Translations under genes and position numbers: made by a program
Shown: one piece after another, positions 27,203-36,901 of the stretch
Numbering within the stretch: the stretch's first letter is position 1
How the letters are laid out: every line of letters begins with the position of its first letter
Notes under the pieces: model-generated
Told to the model about the DNA's origin: nothing
The model's database searches: none
What the model saw: the letters and a program-made list of their open reading frames with translations, nothing else
Origin: an uncultured Psychroserpens sp.
GTDB taxonomy: Bacteria > Bacteroidota > Bacteroidia > Flavobacteriales > Flavobacteriaceae
Length of the DNA: 64,000 nucleotides
Direction of reading: 5' to 3'
NCBI GenBank assembly: GCA_947488655.1
Contig: CANKZZ010000004.1
Coordinates: forward strand, 186,001-250,000

Positions 27203-28552
27203 ATGTCAAAATCAGCTAAAAATATCATTATAACTTTTATTATTGGATGCATTGTGTTTCTTGTAGGCAATCTGTTTTCTGGAGGCTTCAATTTTAAAAC
27301 AGTTAATGATTTTCTAATTGATTTTGGGTTTTACCAGTTGTATGCCTTTGTACTTGGTTACTCAAATATGGCCTTATTTGATTATATGGAGCGTCGTACA
27401 TGGCAAAAAGGAGAATCTCTAAAACGTATATTAATAGGTATTTTTTGTTCTACAATAATAACTTTAATTGGCTTATTTCTTTTAAGAGCAGCTACATCGG
27501 TTTTATTATACGGTAATACTTTTGAAAACTTTTTTAAAAATGAAACCTGGCAAGGCTACACATTTGGGCTCTGGATCACGTTAACTATAGTTACTGTTTT
27601 TCATGTTATATTTTTTTACAATAAGTATCAAAAAAATAAAATTAAAGAACAAAAAGTAATAGCAGGTACTGCAAGCGCTAAGTTTGATGCCTTAAAAAAT
27701 CAATTAGATCCTCACTTTTTATTTAACAGCTTAAATGTATTAACAAGCTTAATAGAAGAAAACCCACAAAATGCACAAAAGTTTACAACCTCTTTATCTA
27801 AAGTATATCGTTATGTACTCGAACAAAAAAACAAAGATTTAATACCTGTAGATGAAGAGTTAAATTTTGCAAGAACATATATGTCGCTGTTAAAAATGCG
27901 ATTTGAAGACAGCATAATTTTTGAAATCCCAGATCAAGCTACAAATCCAGAAAGTAAAGTAGTACCATTATCCTTACAGTTATTATTAGAAAATGCTGTA
28001 AAACATAATATGGTTACAAGTAATAAACCATTACACATTAAAATTTATGAAAATGGCGGAATGTTAATTGTAGAAAACAATCTCCAACCAAAACAAATAG
28101 TAAAAAAGAGCAGTGGAGTTGGATTAGAAAACATCAAACAACGCTATAAATTATTATCAAATAAAACAGTATCAATCAATCAACAAGCAAACAGTTTTGC
28201 AGTAGCAATACCAATGCTTACTAAACAAGTATCAACAATGAGAGCAATAGAACCAAAAACACAATTTGACGATAGATATGTTAGAGCACGCAAACGTGTA
28301 GAAGACATGAAAGAATTTTATTATAGCTTAATATCTTACTGTATTGTAATACCTTTTTTAATATTTATCTGGTTTCGTTATACACCAAATACCATACAAT
28401 GGTTCTGGTTCCCGATGTTAGGATGGGGAATGGGACTAGCTTTTCATGCTTACAAAGTATATGTTAACGATGGCGTATTAGGAAATAGCTGGGAAAAACG
28501 TAAGATTGAAAAATTTATGCGAGAAGAAGAAGAAAATCAACGTTGGAATTAA
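27203..28552 (+). CDS. LytS/YpdA-type sensor histidine kinase with C-terminal 2TM domain
   Basis: This is a 449-residue membrane kinase of the His_kinase (PF06580) type. Four N-terminal hydrophobic segments lie within residues 5-140. The phosphoacceptor His171 is in LDPHFLFNSLN, and the ATP-binding region shows PLSLQLLLENAVKHN and SGVGLENIKQRYKL. Residues about 355-449 form a 2TM domain ending W-E-K-R-K-I-E-K-F-M and a terminal W-N. It is followed by two small genes that encode the same 2TM module alone and then by its LytTR regulator, a common flavobacterial layout. The signal sensed is unknown. Confidence 0.9.
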   Translation: MSKSAKNIIITFIIGCIVFLVGNLFSGGFNFKTVNDFLIDFGFYQLYAFVLGYSNMALFDYMERRTWQKGESLKRILIGIFCSTIITLIGLFLLRAATSVLLYGNTFENFFKNETWQGYTFGLWITLTIVTVFHVIFFYNKYQKNKIKEQKVIAGTASAKFDALKNQLDPHFLFNSLNVLTSLIEENPQNAQKFTTSLSKVYRYVLEQKNKDLIPVDEELNFARTYMSLLKMRFEDSIIFEIPDQATNPESKVVPLSLQLLLENAVKHNMVTSNKPLHIKIYENGGMLIVENNLQPKQIVKKSSGVGLENIKQRYKLLSNKTVSINQQANSFAVAIPMLTKQVSTMRAIEPKTQFDDRYVRARKRVEDMKEFYYSLISYCIVIPFLIFIWFRYTPNTIQWFWFPMLGWGMGLAFHAYKVYVNDGVLGNSWEKRKIEKFMREEEENQRWN

Positions 28553-28564
28553 ACTCAAATAATC

Positions 28565-28903
28565 ATGAGAAGTAATATAGAACCCTACGGAAATAGTAAC
28601 CCTCAAAAAGCTTGGGAAAAGGAAGAAGCATATTTAAGAGCTCAAAAAAAAGTGAAAGCCATTATGGGATTTTACTGGCATTTAGCCTCATACATAATTA
28701 TTAATATTTTTATTATAATCGTAATAACAAGTAACGGTGTAGGGCTCTTTAGCTTTGGTACATGGTCAACAGCAATATTTTGGGGAATTGGTCTTTTCTT
28801 TCATTTTGTTGGCGTATATGGTCCTAATTTTTTCTTCGGAAAAAACTGGGAACAACGAAAAATTAAAGAATTAATGGATAAAGATGAAAAATACTGGGAA
28901 TAA
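28565..28903 (+). CDS. Stand-alone 2TM domain protein
   Basis: This is a 112-residue protein made almost wholly of one 2TM module. It has an amphipathic RAQKKVKAIMGFYWHL helix, two membrane helices, and the signature FGKNWEQRKIKELM with a terminal WE. It is homologous to the C-terminus of the upstream kinase. Its stop overlaps the next ATG (TAATG). The role of these modules is unknown; a modulatory or scaffolding partner of the kinase is a reasonable guess. Confidence 0.85.
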   Translation: MRSNIEPYGNSNPQKAWEKEEAYLRAQKKVKAIMGFYWHLASYIIINIFIIIVITSNGVGLFSFGTWSTAIFWGIGLFFHFVGVYGPNFFFGKNWEQRKIKELMDKDEKYWE

Positions 28904-29217
28904 TGGATAAAAACGAATTTTCACACAAAGAGCGTTATCAACTCGCAGCAAAAAGAGTAAAACAAATAAAAGGTTTTTACACGCATGCTTTAATTTATGT
29001 TTTAATAAATCTAGTATTTGTATATATTAATTTTCAAAATTTAGATGAAGGAGAAAGTTACTTTCAATGGCGTAATTTTATAACTTTTTCATTTTGGGGA
29101 ATTGGATTATTAGCACATGGAGCCTCTGTGTTTTTACCAAATATAATCTTTGGTAAAAACTGGGAAGAAAAGAAAATAAGAGAGTTTATGGATAAAGAAG
29201 ATCAACGTTGGGAGTAA
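28903..29217 (+). CDS. Stand-alone 2TM domain protein
   Basis: This is a 104-residue 2TM protein, the third copy of the module in a row. The pattern is RYQLAAKRVKQIKGFYTHA, two membrane helices, then FGKNWEEKKIREFMDKEDQRWE. It is translationally coupled to the previous copy. An 8-bp inverted repeat (29221-29228 and 29239-29246) lies between its stop and the LytTR gene. Confidence 0.85.
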   Translation: MDKNEFSHKERYQLAAKRVKQIKGFYTHALIYVLINLVFVYINFQNLDEGESYFQWRNFITFSFWGIGLLAHGASVFLPNIIFGKNWEEKKIREFMDKEDQRWE

Positions 29218-29299
29218 GTCATTCTAAAAAACTAAAGATTTAGAATAAAACCTGTTTATAGTAAGAGATAATAACTTAATGTCAAAAAAATATAATTAA

Positions 29300-30055
29300 A
29301 TGAATGTAATAATTATAGAAGATGAAAAACCATCGGCAAGACGTTTACAACGTATGTTAACTGCCTTAGATATGGAAGCAGAAACAATGTTACACTCTGT
29401 AGAGGAGTCTATAGATTGGTTTCAAAATAATGCTCATCCAGATTTAATTTTTTTAGACATACAGCTTAGTGATGGTTTATCGTTTGAAATTTTTGATACA
29501 ATAGATATTAAATCTGCTGTAATATTTACAACAGCCTATGATGAGTATGCGTTACAAGCTTTTAAATTAAACAGCATAGATTATTTATTAAAACCTATAG
29601 ACGAAGATGATTTGGCTAAGGCAGTTTCTAAATATAAAGAGCGTGCACCTAAGCAAGAGTCTGTTACCTTAGATTTTGACGACATTAAAAAGTTATTGGT
29701 AAATCCTATTGAAAGAGAATATAAAAAACGATTTTCTGTTAAGGTTGGTCAACATCTAAGACTTATAAACATAGATGATATAGAATGCTTTTATAGTGAG
29801 AATAAAGGTACTTACGCTTATACCAAAGACCGAAGAAATTATTTATTAGACACAACTCTAGAGCAATTAGAGAGCGAGTTAGAACCACATAAATTTTTTA
29901 GAATTAACAGGAAATTTTATATCAATGTAAATGCCATTAATGATATGGTGAGTTACACAAACTCTAGACTTCAAATAAAACTAGATAATTTTAATGAGCA
30001 AGATGTAATCGTTGCAAGAGAGCGAGTTAAGGATTTTAAAGAGTGGTTGTCTTAA
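29300..30055 (+). CDS. LytTR family response regulator
   Basis: This is a 251-residue two-component regulator. The receiver domain (residues 1-115) has the acidic pocket IIIEDEKPSARR, the phosphoacceptor Asp53 in LIFLDIQLSDG, Thr/Ala in FTTAYDEYA and Lys in LLKPID. The LytTR DNA-binding domain spans about 140-250 (GQHLRLINIDDIECFYSENKG, HKFFRINRKFYINV). It is the cognate regulator of the kinase at 27203. It converges on the DnaJ-like gene with only 2 bases between stops. Confidence 0.93.
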   Translation: MNVIIIEDEKPSARRLQRMLTALDMEAETMLHSVEESIDWFQNNAHPDLIFLDIQLSDGLSFEIFDTIDIKSAVIFTTAYDEYALQAFKLNSIDYLLKPIDEDDLAKAVSKYKERAPKQESVTLDFDDIKKLLVNPIEREYKKRFSVKVGQHLRLINIDDIECFYSENKGTYAYTKDRRNYLLDTTLEQLESELEPHKFFRINRKFYINVNAINDMVSYTNSRLQIKLDNFNEQDVIVARERVKDFKEWLS

Positions 30056-30057
30056 GC

Positions 30058-30501
30058 TTAAAAAACATCAAATGCATCACCTAGAGCGTCTCCTAAACCT
30101 TCTAGTATATTTCCGTCTATTGAAAATAAACCTTGCAAACCAGCTTCAATAAAGACATCCTGAGCTAATAGCTTTGCAACAGAGTACTGGCTATAGGAAT
30201 CTGCCTTTTTCTTAGATTCGTGTTTCCATTCTTTATATTGAAACTGCTCTATTGGTTCATCGATAATAACAAGTTTATCGGTTTTTGAAGAACCCAACAT
30301 TTTATCATACGCATTGCGTCTTTCTGGATTAGATAGTATATGAAAACCTTCAACCAATGCATTAAATTGAACTTTTGCATCATCAGTTGAGTTATTGTCT
30401 GGATGATAAATGGCAATTTCTTTTCTAAACGCTTTTTTAATACTGTTTAAATCTGCTGTATCTTCAATATTAAATATGTTGTAGTAATTAATTAAATCCA
30501 T
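30058..30501 (-). CDS. J-domain (DnaJ-like) protein
   Basis: This is a 147-residue protein with an N-terminal J domain (residues 2-68). The helix II region KKAFRKEIAIYHPDNN contains the HPD triad at 33-35 that stimulates the ATPase of DnaK. No zinc finger or G/F region follows. The C-terminal half is unrelated to DnaJ and ends in DALGDAFDVF. It is therefore a class III-type J protein with an unknown client. It lies 69 bases downstream of the LETM1-like gene on the same strand. Confidence 0.85.
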   Translation of the reverse strand: MDLINYYNIFNIEDTADLNSIKKAFRKEIAIYHPDNNSTDDAKVQFNALVEGFHILSNPERRNAYDKMLGSSKTDKLVIIDEPIEQFQYKEWKHESKKKADSYSQYSVAKLLAQDVFIEAGLQGLFSIDGNILEGLGDALGDAFDVF

Positions 30502-30570
30502 TATAATAGTATTCTACTTATAAGTTAATTCTAACGTCAATTTGTTACAATAATACTTTAAAAAAAAAGT

Positions 30571-31758
30571 CTACTCATCAATACGATTATCATCAAAAGC
30601 AGATGGCAGTAAATTAGGAATTAGCTTAGCAAATAACGGTAATAAAATAGCACCTCCAGGTAGCATAAAAATGGCTAAACTTGGTATGGCTTTTAAGGTA
30701 TCTAGAAGTTGCGCTTGCATTCGCTTTTGCTCATCTTTTGTAAGGTCTGTATGTGTAGATTTTGTTATTAGTAACATTAAATCTTTACTTTGACGCATTT
30801 CTTTTATTAAACGTTTGCTATTTCGTCTAATTAATTTATTTACTAGTTGTGATGAGTTTTCATAAAAATTTGATAAAGGGTTGCTTTGCTGAAATAGCAA
30901 TACCTCTTTTTTATGTTCTATATGAAATTGAGATACCGATAAAATAGAATCTTGTATTTCACTTACATCTAGCTCTATTCGTTTTGTTAGTTGTTTTAAA
31001 AATTGATATTCAGATCGTTCTAAAATTTCATCATCCCAAACAGAAAGACACATTAAATCGAGTAAGTATTTTTTCTCATGCAGATTAATATCATAATCTA
31101 TATCATAAATTAAGTCCTCTGTATCAATATCATCATCGTCCATATAAGAAGCAGACGATTCTATAATATTTATAATCTCTTTATCGTAATCTGTAATCTT
31201 ACTTTTGGAGTTTAGAGATTTATATAATGTACCAACGATGATACTCTCTAAATGCGCAGCGTAAGATTTTGGATCTTTCTCATCTCTTAAATAAGCCTCA
31301 AAAGCTAAAACATCTACAAAGAGTAAAGAGTTGGTAATAGACTTATTAAAATTTCTGGTTAATAAATTATCATCTATTTGAATGCGATCATGTAATAGAC
31401 GCTCTAAAAGCGAGCCATCAGTTTTGCCTATAAAAAGCTTGTCCCACATTGAAAGATCTGATACTTCTAAAGTTTTATAAAAGGTTAAAAGATCTTTTAT
31501 AAAAGCCTTAGTAGAGAAAGTTTTTTTATTAAAATAATAAATATGAAATAAACCTGTCATGAGGTTTACTTTGGCCAATTCATCTTCAGAGTATTTATGA
31601 ATTTTTTCAATATTATTGGTAACATTAATATTAACTCCATAAATAAAACCAAACTGTTTTAAGTTGTTATACAGTGAGTTATAGTCGTTAAAAGGTATTC
31701 CGTTTTTTAATAACTGAGAACAGAATTTTTCTATCCAACCACTTGTAGATGGGTTCAT
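30571..31758 (-). CDS. LETM1-related biofilm-associated type protein
   Basis: This is a 395-residue, mostly helical protein. The C-terminus carries a LETM1-like helix and hydrophobic hairpin (DTLKAIPSLAIFMLPGGAILLPLFAKLIPNLLPSAF), which is the hallmark of the flavobacterial family usually named after LETM1. The long N-terminal portion has an acidic block near residues 215-235. No signal peptide is present, so the single hydrophobic region probably anchors it to the inner membrane from the cytoplasm. In eukaryotes LETM1 affects mitochondrial ion balance; the bacterial role is not established. Confidence 0.75.
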   Translation of the reverse strand: MNPSTSGWIEKFCSQLLKNGIPFNDYNSLYNNLKQFGFIYGVNINVTNNIEKIHKYSEDELAKVNLMTGLFHIYYFNKKTFSTKAFIKDLLTFYKTLEVSDLSMWDKLFIGKTDGSLLERLLHDRIQIDDNLLTRNFNKSITNSLLFVDVLAFEAYLRDEKDPKSYAAHLESIIVGTLYKSLNSKSKITDYDKEIINIIESSASYMDDDDIDTEDLIYDIDYDINLHEKKYLLDLMCLSVWDDEILERSEYQFLKQLTKRIELDVSEIQDSILSVSQFHIEHKKEVLLFQQSNPLSNFYENSSQLVNKLIRRNSKRLIKEMRQSKDLMLLITKSTHTDLTKDEQKRMQAQLLDTLKAIPSLAIFMLPGGAILLPLFAKLIPNLLPSAFDDNRIDE

Positions 31759-31913
31759 TTAATTGTTTTTTAAGACGCTGTAAAGTTACTTTTTTCTTTC
31801 AATAATTAGTTGTTTTTAATAAATATCAAAAATAAAATAAAACCGCTATCGTCATTTTCTCGTATGTAGAATAGAGACAATAAATAATTAACAAAAATCT
31901 CAAAAATAGTATT

Positions 31914-32576
31914 ATGAAAAAATCTAAAATTTTAATTGGAGCTGCAGTTTTAACAATTGCTGGCTTTTTCGCAATCGCAGCAGATCATATTGATGCTCCT
32001 GCAGTTGCTGGTGGTACAAGTGATATCACAGACATTTACGCTTTTCAAAGTGAAGAAGACAATGACAACATTGTGTTTGTTGCAAACGTACAAGGATTAA
32101 TTAGTCCTGGAGATACTGGTGCAGCATCTTTTGATGAAAACGTATTAGTAGAGTTTAACATTGATAATAATGGAGATGCAGTTGCAGACCTTGTTATTCA
32201 AGCTACACCAAGAGATGGTAAAATGTATTTCTTTGGACCAGCTGCTCCATCTCAAGCAGGTTTAAACAGTACAATCTTAGCAGATACAGCAACACAAAAT
32301 AATGTTGATATTACTGCTTATGGATCTAGTGCAATTGTAGAAACCAATAATGGTATGAGCTTTTTTGCTGGACCAAGAGATGATCCTTTCTTTATGGATT
32401 TCTTTCGTTATGGAGATATCTTAACTCCAGATAATGGAATCAATTCTTTCAACGATCCAGGAACAGATAGTTTTGCAGGTACAAATGTAATGTCTATCGT
32501 AGTAGAATTACCTAAATCAATGGTAGGTTCTGGAGATTCAGTTAATATCTGGGTAGAATCTAAAAGAAAACAATAA
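31914..32576 (+). CDS. DUF4331 family secreted protein
   Basis: This is a 220-residue protein with an N-terminal hydrophobic signal (residues 4-22) followed by the DUF4331 opening motif ADHIDAPA at 23-30 and the family blocks DITDIYAFQSEEDNDNIVFVANVQGL and PDNGINSFNDPGTDSFAGTNV. The His-Asp rich opening is typical, and the fold is beta-rich. Members are found next to TPR proteins and TonB receptors in Bacteroidota and have no settled function. It is the first gene of a forward run that ends with a TonB-dependent receptor. Confidence 0.85.
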   Translation: MKKSKILIGAAVLTIAGFFAIAADHIDAPAVAGGTSDITDIYAFQSEEDNDNIVFVANVQGLISPGDTGAASFDENVLVEFNIDNNGDAVADLVIQATPRDGKMYFFGPAAPSQAGLNSTILADTATQNNVDITAYGSSAIVETNNGMSFFAGPRDDPFFMDFFRYGDILTPDNGINSFNDPGTDSFAGTNVMSIVVELPKSMVGSGDSVNIWVESKRKQ

Positions 32577-32633
32577 ATAGATTCTTCAAATTTCAGAAGA
32601 AAAATAAATTAAAATATTAAAAACATAAAGAAC

Positions 32634-33185
32634 ATGAAATTCAATAATATAAAAATAGCAGCAATTGCTTTGCTAGTATCATTTTCAGCATACAACTGTA
32701 GTAATGACGATGATAACACACCAACAGGACCAACAGGACCTAACTTTACAGGTACTTATGCCCAAGAAGATCAAATGGGTAGACCAGCTATAAATACAGT
32801 TTTTGTAACTATGGCAGATAAAAATGCGTTTAACACAACGTTACCTTCTAACCAAGGTGCTGCGTTTCAATCTAAATTTCAAGATAGACTTTTAGCGTTA
32901 AACCCAGATTATACAACCAATGCTTTAACATTTACAGCAGAGCAGTTTACAACAGCTTTAGCTACAGATGTTTTAACAGTGTCGTTAACAGGTACTACTA
33001 CATTTTTTGATGGTACTAACGTATTAACAGGTCGTGCATTAGCCGATGATGTAATTTCAACTGAGTTATTATTAATCTTTGGTGGACCTGATGGGACTGA
33101 AAAGCCAGGATTATCAGATGATAACGTAGACGGAAATGATAAACCATTTTTATCATCTTTTCCTTACTTAGCATCACCTCACTAA
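32634..33185 (+). CDS. DUF4331-like lipoprotein
   Basis: This is a 183-residue lipoprotein. The lipobox ends at Cys22 and is followed by S-N-D-D-D, an acidic sequence of the kind that sends flavobacterial lipoproteins to the cell surface. The body has QMGRPAINTVF, LADDVISTELLLIFGG and a C-terminal PFLSSFPYLASPH, which match the second half of DUF4331 domains. It may act together with the upstream DUF4331 protein. A strong terminator follows 9 bases after its stop, so read-through to the TPR gene is probably reduced. Confidence 0.8.
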   Translation: MKFNNIKIAAIALLVSFSAYNCSNDDDNTPTGPTGPNFTGTYAQEDQMGRPAINTVFVTMADKNAFNTTLPSNQGAAFQSKFQDRLLALNPDYTTNALTFTAEQFTTALATDVLTVSLTGTTTFFDGTNVLTGRALADDVISTELLLIFGGPDGTEKPGLSDDNVDGNDKPFLSSFPYLASPH

Positions 33186-33193
33186 TAATTTTT

Positions 33194-33240
33194 AATTCTG
33201 AAATGGGCTGCTAACAAGCCCATTTCAGAATTTATTTTTT
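33194..33240 (+). terminator. Strong intrinsic terminator after the DUF4331 pair
   Basis: A perfect 16-bp stem (33194-33209 with 33217-33232, containing TGAAATGGGCT) has a 7-base loop followed by TTATTTTTT. Confidence 0.92.
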
Positions 33241-33277
33241 AAAAAACTCTTCAAACACTCACTCAAATTACTTTAAT

Positions 33278-34576
33278 ATGAACTCTAGATACACATTCTT
33301 TCTTACAGTATTAGCAGTAGTTCTATTTACGAATTGCTCACAAACTACTAATAACAATATCACAGATACAAACGACTATAATGCGTATTTGGCAATGACA
33401 GATAATGAAACTCTCAATCGTGCTAAAGAAAACGAAGTCTTTTGGTCTGAAAAATTAGAAAAATCGCCAGGACAATATGGGTATCATAGTAAACTGGCAT
33501 CTACTTACACAGCTTATTTTACTGCAACAGGAGAAGTTGAGTATCTAAAAAAAGCAGAAACCGAACTTTTAAAAGTCAATGAGACCACCCGTTACGAAAA
33601 CCCTTCGTATTTAAAAAGTTTAGCTTACAATTATATCTCGCAACACAAATTTAAAGAAGCTTTAGAGTTATTAGAAAAAGCCGAAGCATTAAAAGAAAAT
33701 TTAAGCGAGACCCAAAAAATGCTATTTGATGTGCACCTAGAATTAGGTAATTATAACGAAGCACAAGCATACCTAAACAAATTTGAAAATTTTGGAGATT
33801 TTGATTATCTCATTCGTTTATCAAAATGGAGTGATCATAAAGGAAATTTAGATGCTGCAATAAAATATATGGAAAAAGCAATGGCAATTGCAGAGTCGTC
33901 TAATTTAAAGGGACTAAAGCAATGGTCGTATACTAATATAGCAGATTTTTATGGTCATGCAGGCGAAATAGAAAAATCATATAATCACTTTTTAAAAGCA
34001 TTAGAGCTAGATCCTAATGATGCGTACGCAAAAAAAGGAATAGCCTGGATAGTTTACTCTCATGAGAAAAATCCTGATGAAGCCTTAAGAATTTTAAATA
34101 CCGTTACCAATGCATATAAAGCTCCAGATTATTATTTATTAAAATCTGAAATTGCAGATTTTAAAGGTGATGAGTCTATGCGCAAAGAGCAAATAGAATT
34201 ATACAAATCTGCTATGCAAAATAAAGCCTATGGAGATATGTATAATAAATATAATGTGCTTTTATATACAGACGAAAATATAAATACGCAAGAAGCATTA
34301 CAAATTGCAAAGCTCGAGGTAGAGAATAGGCCAACACCACAATCGTATGATTTACTGGCTTGGGTTTATTTTAAAAATGGCAATCTTAAAGAGGCTGTAA
34401 ATATTGTAGACCAACATATTATAGATAAAACTTATGAGCCAGCAACTTTATATCATGTAGCCGAAATTTACAAAGCTGCAGGAAAAACAGAAGAGTTAAA
34501 ACCCTTAAAAAAGGAATTAATGGCGAGTCTTTATGAGTTAGGGCCAACTATGGAAGATAAAATTAATCAACTGTAA
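33278..34576 (+). CDS. TPR-repeat lipoprotein
   Basis: This is a 432-residue lipoprotein with its lipobox at Cys20 (LFTNCSQT). The rest is built of about six to eight tetratricopeptide repeats, for example HKFKEALELLEKAEAL, GNLDAAIKYMEKAMAIA and EIEKSYNHFLKALELDPNDAYA. It should be an envelope scaffold. It sits between the DUF4331 genes and the TonB receptor gene, 14 bases before the latter, so it is probably co-transcribed and may serve the same uptake or surface complex. Confidence 0.82.
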   Translation: MNSRYTFFLTVLAVVLFTNCSQTTNNNITDTNDYNAYLAMTDNETLNRAKENEVFWSEKLEKSPGQYGYHSKLASTYTAYFTATGEVEYLKKAETELLKVNETTRYENPSYLKSLAYNYISQHKFKEALELLEKAEALKENLSETQKMLFDVHLELGNYNEAQAYLNKFENFGDFDYLIRLSKWSDHKGNLDAAIKYMEKAMAIAESSNLKGLKQWSYTNIADFYGHAGEIEKSYNHFLKALELDPNDAYAKKGIAWIVYSHEKNPDEALRILNTVTNAYKAPDYYLLKSEIADFKGDESMRKEQIELYKSAMQNKAYGDMYNKYNVLLYTDENINTQEALQIAKLEVENRPTPQSYDLLAWVYFKNGNLKEAVNIVDQHIIDKTYEPATLYHVAEIYKAAGKTEELKPLKKELMASLYELGPTMEDKINQL

Positions 34577-34590
34577 AAGCCACTATCATC

Positions 34591-36825
34591 ATGACACATA
34601 TTGAAAAAATTATCCTGCTTTTAATAGCAGCATTGTCGAGTAGTGCCTACGCTCAAAAAGTAAAAGGTCAAATTATTAATGAAATAGATCAACCCTTAGA
34701 GGCTGCTTATATATATAATATAAATTCTCAAAGTCACTCTCACTCTTCAGAAAATGGTGAGTTTATAATTGAGAATAATAATATTGGAGACACTTTAAGA
34801 ATAGGTTTGTTGGGTTATCAAAATAAAATTATGGTATTGCAACCAGAAAATTTTAAGACCAACCTTATTATAATATTAGAAGAAAAAACCTTCCAATTAG
34901 AAGAGATGACTATAACAGAAGAACTTAACGCTTTAAGTACGATAACTAGATTAGATATAAACACTAATCCTGTAAATTCGTCACAAGAAGTATTGCGTAA
35001 AGTTCCTGGTTTAATAATTGGTCAACATGCAGGAGGAGGTAAAGCAGAGCAATTATTTTTGCGAGGTTTTGATGTAGATCATGGTACAGATGTTTCTATC
35101 TCTGTAGACGGTATGCCAGTAAATATGGTATCTCACGCACACGGTCAAGGATATAGTGATTTACATTTTTTAATACCAGAAACGGTCAATAAAATTAACT
35201 TCGGAAAAGGGCCATACTATGCTCAACAAGGCGATTTTAATACTGCTGGTTATGTAGATTTTTCTACTAAAGATTATTTAAGAGATAGTCAAATTTCAAT
35301 GTCTGTAGGAGATTTTAATTCCATACGAACACTAGGAATGTTTAATCTCTTAGAAAACACAAAAAATCAAAACGCATATATTGCTACAGAGTATATAGCA
35401 ACCGATGGACCTTTTGAATCACCACAAAATTTTAATCGTCTTAATATCTTCGCAAAATATGTAACCTTCTCACCAGAGAATGATAAATTAACATTAACAG
35501 CTTCTCATTTTACAAGTCGATGGGATGCCTCAGGTCAAATCCCACAAAGAGAAGTTGATAATGGCAACATTACTCGTTTTGGCGCTATTGATGATACCGA
35601 AGGTGGAGAAACAGAACGTACAAATTTTAATGCAGAGTTTAGCAAACGCATATCAGACAAAACAACTTTTAAAACCAATGCGTTTTATTCACATTATGCT
35701 TTTGAGTTGTACTCTAACTTTACATTTTTCTTAGAAGATCCTATAAATGGAGATCAAATAAGACAAAAAGAAGACAGACAAATTTTTGGTGTAAATACAA
35801 CTTTAGAGCATACGACCTTTTTGGGTAGTACAGAGTTTACGTTAACTAGTGGATTAGGTTTTAGACATGATATTGTTGATGATATAGAGTTGTCAAGAAC
35901 ATTAAATAGACAAACCACATTAGAGAATATACAATTAGGAGACATTAACCAAACAAATGTAGATGCATTTGTTAATGCAACTTTTGAAATTGGAAACTTA
36001 AAAATAGCTCCAGCGTTACGTCTAGATTATTATAAGTTTTTATATACAGATAAATTACAAACCGAATATACTTTACAGTCTGAAACAAAGACAATCGTTA
36101 GTCCAAAATTAAATTTCTTTTACAATGCAAAAGATAATTTACAGTTGTTTTTAAAATCAGGAATTGGATTTCACTCTAATGATACACGAGTGGTTGTAAA
36201 TAATATGGGTGAAGATATTTTACCAAGAGCATACGGTTTAGACTTAGGGTCTATTTACAAACCAACCAAAAAATTAGTAGTTAATACTGCATTGTGGTAT
36301 TTGTTTTTAGAGCAAGAATTTGTGTACGTTGGTGATGCAGGTATTGTAGAGCCTAGTGGCAAAACAGAACGTTTTGGAGTAGATTTAGGTTTACGTTATC
36401 AAGTAAATGATTGGTTGTATTTAGATACAGATGCAACATATACAAAAGCAAGAAGCTTAGAAGCTGTTGATGGTGAAGATTTTATACCATTAGCTCCAGA
36501 TTTTACAATGGCTGGAGGATTATCTGTAAACAATCTTAATGGTTTCTCTGGCGGTATTAGATACCGTTATATAGATGATAGACCAGCAAATGAAGATAAT
36601 AGTTTGGTGGCAGATGGATATTTTGTGACAGATTTTAATGCTAATTACACCTTTAGCAATATCACTCTAGGTTTAATTATAGAAAACATGTTTGATGTAG
36701 AATGGAATGAAACTCAATTTGCCACAGAATCTCGTTTGCAAAATGAGGTACAATCTGTTGAAGAGATTCATTTTACACCAGGAACTCCTTTTTTTATAAA
36801 AGGTAGTATTAGTTATAAATTTTAA
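34591..36825 (+). CDS. TonB-dependent receptor with carboxypeptidase-regulatory-like N-terminal domain
   Basis: This is a 744-residue outer-membrane receptor. The signal peptide is 1-22. A CarboxypepD_reg-like domain occupies about 23-105, and the plug domain about 125-235 (VLRKVPGLIIGQHAGGGKAEQLFLRGFD). The beta-barrel ends in an aromatic residue (SISYKF). The plug has a His-rich surface (NMVSHAHGQGYSDLHF), which could hint at a metal or metal-complex substrate, but this is only an inference. No SusD partner is present, so it is not a classic SusCD pair. It is the last gene of the DUF4331-TPR run. Confidence 0.9.
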   Translation: MTHIEKIILLLIAALSSSAYAQKVKGQIINEIDQPLEAAYIYNINSQSHSHSSENGEFIIENNNIGDTLRIGLLGYQNKIMVLQPENFKTNLIIILEEKTFQLEEMTITEELNALSTITRLDINTNPVNSSQEVLRKVPGLIIGQHAGGGKAEQLFLRGFDVDHGTDVSISVDGMPVNMVSHAHGQGYSDLHFLIPETVNKINFGKGPYYAQQGDFNTAGYVDFSTKDYLRDSQISMSVGDFNSIRTLGMFNLLENTKNQNAYIATEYIATDGPFESPQNFNRLNIFAKYVTFSPENDKLTLTASHFTSRWDASGQIPQREVDNGNITRFGAIDDTEGGETERTNFNAEFSKRISDKTTFKTNAFYSHYAFELYSNFTFFLEDPINGDQIRQKEDRQIFGVNTTLEHTTFLGSTEFTLTSGLGFRHDIVDDIELSRTLNRQTTLENIQLGDINQTNVDAFVNATFEIGNLKIAPALRLDYYKFLYTDKLQTEYTLQSETKTIVSPKLNFFYNAKDNLQLFLKSGIGFHSNDTRVVVNNMGEDILPRAYGLDLGSIYKPTKKLVVNTALWYLFLEQEFVYVGDAGIVEPSGKTERFGVDLGLRYQVNDWLYLDTDATYTKARSLEAVDGEDFIPLAPDFTMAGGLSVNNLNGFSGGIRYRYIDDRPANEDNSLVADGYFVTDFNANYTFSNITLGLIIENMFDVEWNETQFATESRLQNEVQSVEEIHFTPGTPFFIKGSISYKF

Positions 36826-36901
36826 AAAATTTATTAATAACCTGTGAGGGGATTATTAGTAAACGCTAACATATAAAATTGATTGATTGGTATTTAAAAC
36901 T

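Noticed and set aside
29221-29246. Terminator between the 2TM genes and the LytTR regulator
   Set aside because: The 8-bp AT-rich inverted repeat is not followed by a T-run, and termination here would separate kinase from regulator.
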